Source: Cryptomeria japonica
Taxonomy: Eukaryota; Streptophyta; Pinopsida; Cupressales; Cupressaceae
NCBI RefSeq assembly: GCF_030272615.1
Contig: NC_081407.1
Location: 374,467,018 to 374,531,017 of the forward strand
Direction of reading: 5' to 3'
DNA length: 64,000 nucleotides
Below are positions 12,748 to 24,762 of this stretch, one piece after another. Numbering within the stretch: position 1 is the first letter of the stretch; every line of letters starts with the position of its first letter. The translations under genes and the position numbers were made by a program. The notes below the pieces were generated by a model, which searched no databases, was not told the DNA's origin, and worked only from the letters and a program-made list of their open reading frames with translations.

Positions 12748-13102
12748 GGCATTGATGGCAACACTAGATGTGAAAAACATCCAAGTGCCAAGAAGTGCCA
12801 AACAAGTCTCCCCCAAAGGAAGACATCCAACAATCTCCCCAAAATGATATGACAATGAATTTCTAAACCAATAGACCAAACTCCCCTTGTGAATGATATC
12901 CCTGTTAAGCTCTATTTTTCACATAAATATCTCTCCCCCTTTGACATCAATGTCAAAAATCTGACATAAACATCAAAGAAAAGTCATAAAACCTATGAAC
13001 CACAAAACTGACTACTCCCCCTGAGTAGTAGCACCACCACATCAATCTAGAATGAATGATATTTCTAAAAATGCATGTCAGACTGATCCCAATCAACATC
13101 AC

Positions 13103-16100
13103 TCAAGTCTCTACCAAAGGGGCAGAAACTCTCAATCTGTGTCTGAAGTACTCAAATGATTCCTTAGGCAAAGGTTTAGTGAAGATATCTGTAATCTGCT
13201 CTTTAGTGTTCACATAAACCAACCTAACTTCATTTGCTTCCACCTTCTCCTTCACAAAATTATACTTGATTGAAATGTGTGTTGTCTTAGAATGAAATAC
13301 TAGATTCTTTGATATGTCAATATCAGTAGAGTTATCATAGTGAATAACTACTAGTTCATTACAATCCACCCTTATATCCTTCAACATTTTCTTCATCCAT
13401 AGAACTTGTGTATAGTTAGTAGCAGCAACAACATACTCAGCTTCAGCAATAGATAAAGAAGTACATGACTGTTTCTTGCTGATCCATGAAACAAGTTTCT
13501 TTCCAAGAAAGAAAGCTCCACTGAATGTGCTCTTCTGGTCATCAACATCTCTAGTCCAGTCAGCATTTGTATATGCACATAGTGTAAAGTCATCATTTTT
13601 AGGATACCACAAACCATACTTTGTTGTTCCTTGCAAATACCTGAAAATCCTTTTCACCACACTCTCATGATTCTCTCTAGGATAACTCTAATATCTTGAT
13701 ACAATAAAAACTACATTCATTATATCTGGTCTAGTCTGAGTTAGATATAACAAACCTCCAAACATAGATTTATACCTTGTAGGATTTATCAAAGTTGATG
13801 CATCATTCTTTGTCAATTTCTCACTTGTAACCATAGGAGTACCAACCGATTTGGAATTTTCCATACCAAATTTCTTCAAGAACTCTCTAGCATACTTAGT
13901 TTGATAGATGAAAATATCTTTATCATTCTGAGTAATCTACAAACCTAAGAAAAATTTCATCTCCTCAATCATAGACATCTCAAATTCATTCTTCATAGTT
14001 TTAGAGAATTCCATACATAACTTATCCTCACCTCCAAATATGATATAATCAACAAAGACTTCAACAATCAATATGTCATCATCAGTAATCTTATAATATA
14101 AATTACTATCAACATTACCTTTAGTGAAACCAAGCTTCAAAAGATATTTGTCCAATCTAGCATACCAAGGTCTAGGGGCTTGTTTCAATCCATATAAAGC
14201 TCTCCTTAACCTGCAAACCATGTTTTTGTCATCTGAAAGTGAAAATCCATAAGGTCGCTCAATGTAAACTTCCTCTTCAAGATCTCCATTCAAAAATGCA
14301 CACTTAACATCCTTCTGATAAACCTTGTATTTCTTATGGGCAACATAAGCAAGAAATAATCTCACAGCTTCAATCCTAGCTACTGGAGGAAAAGTCTCAT
14401 CATAATCAATTCCTTCCTTCTGAGAATATCCTTTACATACCATTTTAGCCTTATTCCTCACAAATTGTCTGATCCTCATTCAATTTATTCCTAAAATCCC
14501 ATTTAGTTTCAATAAGATTCTTATTTTTAGGTTGGGGAACTAAAGTCCATGTGTTTTCTCAGTCTGATCTAATTCCTCTTCCATAGCTTTCATCCAACAT
14601 TCATCTTTACAAGCTTCAATAACTAATGTCAGTTCAACTTGAGAAATTAAACATACCTCATTAGTTGCCAACATTATTCTTGTCATTACTCCTTTGTTAT
14701 TGTCTCCAATGATCTGATCTTTGAATGATTTGACCTTACATACCTAGGAGTCTTCTGACTTTCTATTCCTTTGCTCTGATCTTCAGTTACTATTGAATTT
14801 TTTGATACTATAGGGGTAACTGGTTCAACATTTTGTTTTGATATAGGTACTATCTATTCAGTTATGATCATCTCCACTTCCGATTCTCTCTCATAAGTTC
14901 TAATTTGACCCTTGTACAACTCATCCACCTTGACATTAGCACTTTCCACAATTCTCTGCAATCTTTTGTTATAACATCTATATGCTTTTCTTTCATTATA
15001 ATAGCCAAGAAATATCCCTTCATCACATCTAGGATCAAACTTTCCAATAGAATCATCTCTTTTAATATAGCATTTACTACCAAAGGTTCTGAAATATTTA
15101 ACTGTAAGTGTATGACCAAACCATAACTCATAAGGTGTATTATCGGTGTCTCCTTTGATATGAACTCTGTTAAATGTTTATATCATTGTGCTCATAGCTT
15201 CTCTCCAATAGATATGAGGCAAATTAGCTTCCATCATCATAGTTATGGCTGCATCCAAGATAGTTTTGTTCTTTCTTTTGACAACACCATTATATTGAGG
15301 TGTTCGAGGAGAAGACAATTGTCTCCTTATCCAATGCTTCTCACAATAATTGTTAAATTCACCTAATGTAAATTCACCACCCTGATCTGACCTTAAGAAT
15401 TTAATCTTCAAACCTGTCTATGTCTCAACTTTAGTTTTAAAGATCTTAAACTTTTCAAAAGATTCATATTTCTCCCTTAGAAAAGTAACCCACATCATTC
15501 TAGAGTAATCATCAATGATTAGCATGAAATATCAATCACCCTAAAAAATCTTTATTCTAGTAGGACCATACAAATCAATATAAATAAGATCAAGAGAATC
15601 ATTAGATTTGTCTCGTATACTCTTAAAACAAGTTATGACTTGCTTTCCCATTTGACATTCCTTACATACTGGATTATAGGGCTTCACAATCTTAGGTATA
15701 TCTCTAACAGCCTTAGTTGAACTGATATTTACAATGCAATCAAAATTCACATAACATAACCTCGTATGCCATAACCAACTCTCATCAACTTTTCCAATCA
15801 AACATGTCTTCATCGGAGTTCAAATGAAAGATGTTACCTTTAGTTTGTGTACCAGTTGCAATCTCCAATCTAGCTCTATTAATGATTTTTCATTTTCCAT
15901 CCATGAACTGTAATTGAAATCCCTTATCCACCAACTGTCCTACACTCAAAATATTACGCCTTAAACCTTCAACATAATAAATATTATCAGTGTTATGCTT
16001 ACCATCCAATGATATAGTTCCTCTTCCTCTTATCATACATGCTTTGTCATCTCCAAATCTAACCAATCCACCATCAAATTCTTGCAAAGATAAAAACTTC

Positions 16101-17045
16101 ATTTTATCTATAGTCATATGATGTGAACATCCACTGTCTATCACCCATTCATCCTTGTCTTCAATTTTAGCAACAAGGGCCTTTTCCTCATTTTGAACAA
16201 CAGGTGTCGAAGCATCTTCCTTGATAGCCAAAAATACCCATTCCTTTCCACTGTCAGATCCACTAGCTAAATCTTATGTTGGTTCATCATTAGAATCAGT
16301 CACACCTTCCTCATTCGCATAGTAATATGATTTGTCTTTGTTTCTCCTGTACTTATGCTTATTTTGATAATCATGGTTAGGCCTAAAAGATCTTTTGGCT
16401 TTCTCTTCAAATCTTTAATTCCTTTCAAGACATCTAGATTCAAAATGACCTATCTTATTACATGCAAAACATTTAAAAGGCGATTTTCTTTCATACTTAC
16501 TTCCTGACAAACCTTTAGGTACTCTTCTAGAAAATAGGGCTTCAAGTTTCTCAAACTCATCATCTTATTTCTTTATTTCCTCTAATTCCTTCACATATAA
16601 ATCTTTACAATTACTCTTTTTGGTTGATGATGCAGATGTGTGAAAAGCATATTCAATCTTTGCAGCTCCTTGAGGACCAAATTCTTCAAGATCAAAAGCA
16701 GATAATTTTCCAACCAAAGTATCCCAATTAACAGAAGTATTAGCAATTGTTCTCAGATCATTAATTGTAGTAGCCTTCATCTTGTAATCCGGTGGCAAAT
16801 CTCTCACTAATTTAGAAACAATCTCATCTTTGCTCAAAGATCGACCACAACACTGAATTCCCATAACAATTTCACTAACTCTTTCCATAAAAGAAGTAAT
16901 CTTTTCATCTTCTTCCATTTTCAGATTCTCATACCTTACCTTGTAACCATCAAGTTTAGCAATTTTAATAGTAGGGTCACCTTCATTCAGAGCCTCCAAC
17001 TTATCCCATAGAGCCTTCATAGAAGATTGGTCAATTAATCCCATT
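13103..17045 (-). pseudogene. Copia gag-pol polyprotein, degenerate (element F)
   Basis: Right to left: UBN2 gag (16565-17045, N-terminus missing), an intact CCHC knuckle CFACNKIGHFESRC (about 16430-16475), protease with DSGCSHHM (about 16115-16140), pre-integrase (about 15640-15800), integrase (15178-15600), reverse transcriptase (13937-14560) and RNase H (13103-13660). Two catalytic changes are visible. The reverse transcriptase box reads FVDYII instead of FVDDII (about 14042-14056), and the integrase glutamate is Lys (VVKRKNK for VVERKNK, near 15290). Several stops and at least three frameshifts separate the blocks. The protein is dead even apart from the stops. Confidence 0.9.
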
Positions 17046-17725
17046 GAAGAGGGAGAAATGAGCAAATGTAGGATTAGATGGTTTTGATTCAAATAAGACA
17101 TACAAACATATAAAAACCATTTATACCTTGCTATCTTGCCTTCTCCTTTGGATTAGACCTTTGGTGAAGCGAAGAATGAGCCCCTTCCTCACTTGAGTGG
17201 ATTGGTCCTTGATGGGGATGTGTGGAATTCTCTCCAAGTGCTCAAGAAGATAGGTTTGGATGGATTTGGATTGGAATATTGAAGGAAGAAGAGATAGGAG
17301 AAATGGGCAGCATGAGAATGCTATGGAGGAAGTGGATCGAAAAGAAATGGGCAGCATGAAAATGCATGAGAAGTGGATCCCTTGTGAGGAAATGATCATC
17401 CAACTTATGGATTGGAGGAGGCCAATGAAGGGCCAAGATTGATTTTCTCATGAAGGGCTAAGATTGATTTCAAATGGAAAGCATAGATCAAGGATGCCTT
17501 GGGAAAATAAAAAGGAATATAAATTCCTTGAGAAGAGGGGGGGAAAGGAATTTGAATTTCAAAATGAGGAATTAAAAATTCCAAAATAAGGATGCATTGA
17601 GGGATTCAAAGAAATTTCAATTTGTTTGAGACTCTCAATGTTGATGTGACATGCGTGGGAATATAAAATTGAAGGATAATGATAAGCATGAATATGAGAG
17701 ATTCTAGAAGGATTAATTAGGTTAA
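17046..17725 (-). repeat. Probable LTR, left piece (host of element E)
   Basis: This is AT- and purine-rich sequence without a gene, directly continuous with 31809 onward if element E is removed (target duplication GTTAA). The continuation reaches an LTR-like start at 32085, so this piece is probably the 3' part of that minus-strand LTR. Its outer end is not defined. Confidence 0.4.
17721..17725. repeat. Target site duplication of element E, left
   Basis: GTTAA, repeated exactly at 31804-31808. Confidence 0.85.
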
Positions 17726-19236
17726 TGTTAGTTAAGATGAGAGGGGGGGTGAATCATAAAAACTCACAATGCAATATATTTATCAGATTCAACCTCGATA
17801 GCCTTAACTGATATGCAACTATGACTATAAATCATTCAAACTCATAAACAGATACACTTAATACATCATAACACATTTAACACCAAATTTAACGTGGAAA
17901 CCCAAATAGGGAAAAACCACTATGGGATTTCGGACCCACTAAGAAATATACCCTTCTAAAGTATGCTCGGTTAAAAGCCAATCCAGTTACAGATTACATA
18001 AACAAATTGCTAGATGTGATCCGGTAAAGGGGTTTCCCTCAGACTTGTTAGAGTCTTGCACTTTGTTAGAAGTGACCTTGTCAAACGATTTCAAAAACTC
18101 AATCAGAATGTTACCTTGCTAGAGGATTTACAAATAAGACTGTTAGGTCCACTCGGTTAGAGATTTCCTGTCACTTACAAAATAAATAACAGTATAAAAT
18201 ATATCTGCAACTTCACATCTGAAATGCTAAAGCAGATTTTATGTGCTCAAAATAATCTTATCATAAGACTTATCTTGCTTCTTGCTGGGCTTCTCAATCT
18301 GTTCTTCAATCAGATCTTCAATCTTTAGTGCTCGGTGATCACTACTGTAGTATCATTGTTCTTCTTTTAGCCCGCATACATTGTTCATCGACAATTTCTT
18401 ATTTATAAACAGTTCCTAACCACTTAATCTCCTTGATCACATTTCCCATGATCAATCTTAGCCATCAGATCTTCAAATGTGACTAGGTTCATTGTATCCT
18501 TCGATCTGAAAAACATTTTATCACACATTGGAACTTGTATTCCTTCCTTGGAACTTGTGCTAGGTTATGATCATTCAATCTACGTTGTAGATCTATCTCC
18601 TATGTTTTCATTATCGTAGATCCTCAAAAAACTTCTTGCATGACATACCAATCATCTATTCAACTCCAGCTTATTGGCATTCTACATTTAATAATGTATT
18701 TAACCATCTAATGCATTCTGTTATTACTCGGTTGTTACTCGGTAAATACTGAACCTCACTACATAGATATTATGCCTTCTTTGACCGATAGCGATAACCT
18801 TAGGGTTTACCGACTAGCATCTTGCTCGGTAACATAGAACAGTATCAAGCCTTAACTATTTCTATGGCTTGAAATCTTTTCTCCTTCTTGTTCAATCTTC
18901 GAATACTCATATATAGGATATCATAACAATCCAAACAATAAGATCTCATCATTGTCTAACTCGGTAATAGTTTCCCATTGAATAACTTATTACTCCCCTT
19001 CATTGTTACATTCATTCAGTGTCACTTACTGACATCTTTATACATACTCATTAAGATATGGCAACATTATACTGAATCAGAAATTCAATTGCTTGACATC
19101 AATGATAAAATAATATTATTAAGATAGTAATCATCCTTTCATAGTTATATCAACAATCTCCAACAACCTTCTCAATATCCTCATACCAACAAACTTACTG
19201 AAATGCCAACAATCTCCCTTTGTGAAAATGCAAACA
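17726..19236 (-). repeat. 3' LTR of element E
   Basis: 1,511 bp. It carries a minus-strand TATAAATA (complement at 18400-18407), a G-tract near 17743-17750, and hairpins such as AGACT-TGTTAG-AGTCT at 18041-18056. Confidence 0.92.
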
Positions 19237-19248
19237 ATCTCCCCCTTT
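19237..19248 (-). other. Polypurine tract, element E
   Basis: The complement is AAAGGGGGAGAT, abutting the LTR. Further purine tracts of the GGGAGAAGACTA type lie at about 19340-19425. Confidence 0.85.
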
Positions 19249-19630
19249 GGCATTGATGTTAAAACCAACTTTAATGGCAATACCAACTTGATTTATTTCA
19301 ATTAATTCGGATTCGAATTGTTGTTTAAACTTCTCCTAAAATTTTCTAGAATTCTCCCCTAGTCATTAGTCTTCTCCCATATTCTCCTATTAGGCTCTTA
19401 CAAATTAGTCTTCTCCCCCTTTGATAACAATGCCAAAAAGTAAAACTAATTCATGATTTCTTCCTTTGTGAAGTGATTTCCTTGTAGTCTCATTCTCGGT
19501 CAAAGAAGCTTTGTCTTCAATCACTATTACCTGCACAACTTTAGGCAACCTCCTAAAGTGTGTAAAGTAGCATCAACTCATAAATATTTATCCTGTAGAT
19601 TCATAGAATTGATGCTTTCACTGAACTCTG

Positions 19631-22429
19631 TCAATGAGTACTAGATAGGGGTAGGACCCCTAACTTACTTCTAAGATACTCAAAAGTGTCCCTTGGCAGT
19701 GGCTTTGTGAAGATGTCTGCTATTTGTTCCTTTGAACTAATATATTCCAGCACAACTTTCTTCTCTTGAACTTCTTCTCTGAGATAATGATACTTTAAAG
19801 AGATATGTTTTGTCTTAGAGTGCATTACCGGATTCTTTGAAATGTTAATAGCACTAGTATTATCACAGAATATAGTTACTAGCTCGATAACTTTCTCATT
19901 CATACCTTCCAACAATTGTTTGATCCATGCTATATTGGTACAATTCAATGCTACAGTGACATATTCAGCTTCAGATGTTGACTGTGAAATGCATCCTTAT
20001 TTCTTACTAAGCTAACTTACTAGTCTGTCTCCCAAAAAGAAAGCTCCATCGCTTGTGCTTTTCCTATCATCAATGTTTCCTGCCCAATCAACATCAGTAT
20101 AGACTTTTAAGTCAAAAACATTCCTCTTTTGATATACTAAGCCATAATCTTCAGTGCCTTTCAAGTATCTAAAAATTCTCTTGATTGTTGTCATATGGGT
20201 TTCTTTGGGATCTGCAAAAACTCTTGCAACTATACCTACTGCATGTGTTATATCTGGCCTGTTGTGAACCACATATTGCAACTTTCCAATCATAGATCAG
20301 TAAAGTGTCTCATCAACATATGCAGATTCATCACTCTTTGATAGTTTACAATTGGTAGTCATAGGAGTACTTACAGGTTTAGAATCCTCCATTCCAAATT
20401 TCTTCAAGATTTCCTTTATATACTTGGATTGAGAATTGAAAATCTCATTTTTCATTTGCAGTATCTGTAGACCTATAAAATACTTTATTTCACTGATTAA
20501 TGACATCTCAAATTATTTTCACATTTCATTTCCAAAGTTATTGCATAAAGAATCATTTCCACAAAAAATAATATCATCAACAAATATGGCTGAAAGCAGT
20601 ATTCCATTGTTCTCATCATTCTTCATATACATGTTGTTGTTTTCACTTGTCCTTATAAATCCAATCTTGATTAAGTAAGAGTGCAGTCTTTCATACCATG
20701 CTCTGGGTGCTTTCTTTAGACCATATAATGCTTTGTTCAACTTACATACCTGATCTTTATTCTTGTATTCAATAAATCCTTCAAGTTGTTCAATATAAAC
20801 TTCTTCTTCTAATATACCATTTAAAAATGCAGATTTAACATCCATTTGATATACCTTGAAATGTTTGTAAGTAGCATATGCCAACAATGTTCTCACTCCT
20901 TCAAGTCTTGCCATAGGTGCAAAAGTCTCACCATAATCAATTCCTTCTTCTTGAGCATAACCTTTGCAAACTAGTCTTGCTTTATTCTGAATGACCTCTC
21001 CTTTTTCATTTAGCTTGTTTCTGAAAATCCACTTTGTTTCTGACATACTTGGCTAATGTAGGCTTGGTAGGCTCTGTATGATCTTCTTCATCACTCGGTA
21101 ACTGAGTATTTTCTTCATTTTCTTCATCAACTTTCTCGGTAGGACTTCTCAGTTGAACATATACAAACTCTTCATAATCTTCTGGTTCTTTGGAATTTCC
21201 TTCATCATTTCTTTTTGCAAATTCATCAATTTTCACATTTGCACTTTCCACTAGTTTGTTAGGTGATTTTATCAGACATTTAAATGCTTTACTTTTAGAA
21301 GAATAACCAAGAAATGTTCCTTCCTTGCTTTTCTGATCAAACTTTCCATTTCTGTCATCTTTGTGAACATAACATCTACTTCCAAATATTTTAAAATAAC
21401 TTAAATTAGGTTTCTTGTCGTACTAGATTTCATACGGTGTCTTCAAAGTTCCTTTCTTCAGTTGTACTCGGTTCAGGGTGTAAACTACAGTACTGATTGC
21501 TTCTCTCCAAAATGTTTGAGGTACCCTCTTTTCTATCATCAAGGTTCTGGCACAATCTACAATTGATTTGTTTCTTCTTTCAGCTATCCCATTCTGAAGA
21601 GGTGTTCTTGGTGCAGACACTTGTCTCTTTATACCATGATCATTGCAAAATAGGTTAAATTCATCAAAAATGAATTCTCCTCCTCTATCAGATCTTAGAC
21701 ATTTCAAAGGTCTTCCTATTTCTTTTTCAACTCTAGCCTTATACCATTTCAACATTTGAAAGGCTTTTGATTTCTCTTTTAAAAACATAACTGATATCAT
21801 TCTTGAGTAATCATCCACAAATAAGATGAAGTATTTATCTCCATAATAACTTTGAACTTTCATAGGACCACAAAGATCAGTGTGCACAAGATCTAAAATT
21901 CCTTTAGAAGTGTAGGACTTACTTGTAAAGCTTGACTTTGTCATCTTGCCCATCTAGCATCCTCGGCATATTGCATTCTCAAGTTTTTCCAAGCTCAGTA
22001 GACCTCTTACTCGGTGCTTCTTACTTATTTTGATCAGGTTATCAAAATTTACATGACAAAACTTTTTATGCCATAACCAGGTATCTTATATTTTAGCATA
22101 TAGACAACTATTCTAAGTTGAGTCAAGATGAAATATATTACCTTTTGTTTTTGTTCCAGTAGCAACCAACTTTCCATGTTTGTCATGAACTTTGACACTT
22201 CCTTTCTGAAATTCTATTCGGTATCCTGTATTGTTTAGCTGTGCTACACTCAACAAATTGTATTTCAAACCTTCAACCCAATATACATCATCACATTTAG
22301 CATTGTCAAGAAGTGTTGTGGATCCTTTACCTCTCACTATACATGGTGCATCATTACTGAATCTTACATAACCTCCATCATAATCTTCTAATTTAACAAA
22401 CTTGTGTTTATCACCTGTCATGTGATGTG
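19631..22429 (-). pseudogene. Copia pol part, degenerate (element E)
   Basis: Right to left: end of protease (SHHMTGDKHKF at the junction with D), pre-integrase (about 21960-22110), integrase with [17 protein letters not shown] and GIAERRNK intact (21423-21953), a linker (21046-21420), reverse transcriptase (20519-21046 and 20297-20506, FVDDIIF intact) and RNase H (19631-20293). Compared with H, about 80 codons are deleted near 21045, joining the linker (LAKYV) directly to TKWIF of the reverse transcriptase. Stops include TAG and TAA in place of Trp and Gln in the RNase H motif SWLSKKQGC (about 19995-20015), a TGA for Arg near 20295, and two stops at 20507-20518. Confidence 0.9.
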
Positions 22430-22434
22430 AGCAT
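22430..22434. repeat. Target site duplication of element D, left
   Basis: AGCAT, repeated at 29067-29071. It lies within the protease DSGCSHHM codons of element E. Confidence 0.92.
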
Positions 22435-23239
22435 TGTTGGCATATGGACACTCCAATGAGACATTGAAGATGATTGAAGGTTTTTTCATTGATGGCAACC
22501 TTACAATCCTATGGCACTGGCAAGGAAACTCACTAGCATCAGCAGAACATACTTTGCACCGACACTCAGGACACCGGCACCGGCATAGAGAAAGCAAGTA
22601 TACTGGCACAGAAGCCCACAGGATTTTGTTATAATATATTTTGTTTATTATTTAATAAACTTTGTAATCTGACTCAATATCATTTTAAAATGACTTGTAT
22701 AGATAAGAAGTCATTGTAGGACATTTTGTAAGATGTAGGAAAATATGATAAGGCGAAATTAGGCAGACCTATTATGCGAAATATAGGTTAAGGGGTATAT
22801 GTAAAGAATAGAGCAGAAACTAGTACTAAATCTGGCATTGAAGATGTTATTGTAAAGCAGTATACAATATTGGATTTGTATAATCCACATTTTAAGTCAG
22901 TGAGACTTCCCATTTAGCAGTGAGCTCTAGGCAAGTGGCCTTCCTGCATGTGCAAGCCCCTTATTGTAAGTAATATTCTCTTATTGGCCAGTAAGAAAAT
23001 ATTGTGGGTCACAAATCCCATCGAGGTTTTTCCCACACCGAGTTTCCTCATTAAATCATTGTGTTATGGTGTGCTTTTCATGTGGATGTTCTTAATTCTA
23101 TTTATTGAATTATTTCTTGCATACTGGTACACTATTATATTATGTTCTACATGTTTTAAGATAAGAAATTCCATTAACCAGTTAGATACTAATTCACCCC
23201 CCCCCCCCCCCCCTCTTAGTATCTATGGGAATCCTAACA
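22435..23239 (+). repeat. 5' LTR of element D
   Basis: 805 bp. It contains the 12-bp palindrome CATTTTAAAATG (22681-22692), a TATA-like TATAGATAAG inside an inverted repeat (22690-22714), and a C-tract of 17 or so before CTCTTAGTAT. The 3' LTR has a better TATA (TATATATAAG). Confidence 0.93.
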
Positions 23240-23241
23240 AT

Positions 23242-23253
23242 TGGTATCAAAGC
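23242..23253 (+). other. Primer-binding site, element D
   Basis: TGGTATCAAAGC is the tRNA-Met type with one G-to-A change relative to the TGGTATCAGAGC of the copia elements here. Confidence 0.85.
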
Positions 23254-23310
23254 TTGGTCCTCTATTTTCAGAAGTATAACAGCTTGAGGAAGATCTTGAC
23301 ACCGGTAAAC

Positions 23311-24458
23311 ATGGAAAACTTGATGAAGCAACTTGAAGCAGCTCTCTCAGACTATGATACAGAAAAATTGAAAAACATCAAACTTGAAGATGATCTAAAG
23401 GCAGCTCAGGATATCATTCAAGCACTTCAAGAAAATCTCATCACTGCAAGAAACAAGAGAAGAGAACTTTGTGAAAAGATGCAATTTGAGAATGATGAAA
23501 AGGAAACTCTAAATGATATGATAGGAAAGCTAAAGCAAGAAAACATGGCAACAAAGAATGAGATGCAGGATATGACTATGAGATTTTGCAAACAAATTGA
23601 AGATGGGAAGAAGAATTGACCAGAAGACTAAGTGATGTAGCAAATGAGAACACAAGACTCAGCTATGAAAATGACCTATTGAAGACAGATCTGATGCATA
23701 CACAGAATGACTCAAATGAACTAATGAGACAGAAAGAGATCTTACAAAGAGAACTGGATATTGCAAATCAACACAAAGATAAATTCAAGAAAAGCTCAGA
23801 GGAACTTGGTGATTTGTTGAAGACTCAAAAACCTAATGGTGATACTTGTGGAATTGGCTTTGAAGTTGGTGAAAGCTCCGGTATTGCAAATACTCAAGAT
23901 CACAGCAAACCAATAAGACAACCTAATGCTTATAAATTCAATGGAAAATGCTTTAATTGTAATAAATATGGGCATAGAGAAAATCAATATGGATATAGAA
24001 GTCATCAGAACAACAACACACCCACCGGTCAATGTTCAAAATGCAACAAGGTTGGTCACAACTCAGAAAATTGTAGAATGAATGTAAGATGTTATGTTTG
24101 TGGAAGATATGGACAATTATCTAATCAATGCAGGACACAAACTGGCATAGGTTATAGCAAAGCTATTCAGAAAAACAATGTAACTTGTTATGTATGTAAC
24201 AAGATTGGGCATATTGCAAAATTCTGCAGAAGCAAAGGAACACCGGTAGACAACAAAAGTGCTAGCTTGAAAGAAAAAGAAAAAGTTGAAGAGGTAAAGC
24301 AGGAATTCTCAAAACAATGGATTAGAAAAGCATATCTAAATGTTGGGAATACTCCTCCACCAGTAGAATCAACTGACACCCCACCAGTAGAACAGAGTAT
24401 TACTGCACCGGAAGGACAGAATAGTGCTCCACTGGCAAGAAGTTCTTCATCGAAGTGA
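23311..24458 (+). pseudogene. ORF1: coiled-coil gag-like zinc-knuckle protein (element D)
   Basis: The frame opens at ATG 23311, 58 bp after the PBS, and ends at TGA 24456-24458, with one apparent 1-nt loss near 23605-23617. The N-terminal half is Glu-, Lys- and Gln-rich with heptad-like spacing, a probable coiled coil (about 23330-23810). Four zinc knuckles follow: CFNCNKYGHRENQY from 23949 (last Cys lost), CSKCNKVGHNSENC from 24033 (intact), CYVCGRYGQLSNQC from 24090 (His replaced by Gln) and CYVCNKIGHIAKFC from 24186 (intact). The C-terminus is Pro- and Ser-rich. CCHC knuckles bind RNA in retroelement gag proteins. The N-terminal half does not resemble the UBN2 gag of the copia neighbours. 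The likely role is packaging of element RNA. Confidence 0.82.
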
Positions 24459-24762
24459 AGAAAGTTTCTTTGAGGGTTTGGCAAATCAAATGACACATAT
24501 GCTATTATTCCCTCAGTTAGAGATGAGAAGTTGAAAGATACTCATATACCGGCAGACATGTTAAGTTATTACTTAACCAGCATACATTTAGTGTGGTAGA
24601 TGGCAAATAAAGTTTATAAATTTGTAGTTTTGGCTCCATTTCACTTCACCATGATTTCAAACCTACGAAGAGCGCGAAGATTCTGAGCTAAGGCATTTCA
24701 AGCAAAAAGAAAGAACACTCCAAGCAATCATCCATCCCAAAGGCAGTTAAAGGTATTTTATC
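24459..24762 (+). other. Spacer between ORF1 and ORF2 of element D
   Basis: These 304 bp have no reading frame. The end is A-rich and leads into a good start context, ATCATGGC, for ORF2. How ORF2 is translated (splicing, internal promoter or reinitiation) cannot be read from the sequence. Confidence 0.5.

Larger units (their letters stand above)
11516..17045 (-). mobile_element. Copia element F, 5' end missing
   Basis: This is a minus-strand Ty1/copia element with a 3' LTR (11516-12735), PPT (12736-12747), and pol and gag running right to about 17045. There the gag N-terminus, PBS and 5' LTR are lost at a junction with AT-rich DNA. Protein and 3' terminus resemble element A (both end in a Val-Glu-Thr tail). 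No target duplication can be tested. Confidence 0.87.

Noticed and set aside
17046-17725. Possible host gene exon between F and E
   Set aside because: Short frames only, no splice or domain evidence. Continuity with 31809-32085 fits an LTR better.
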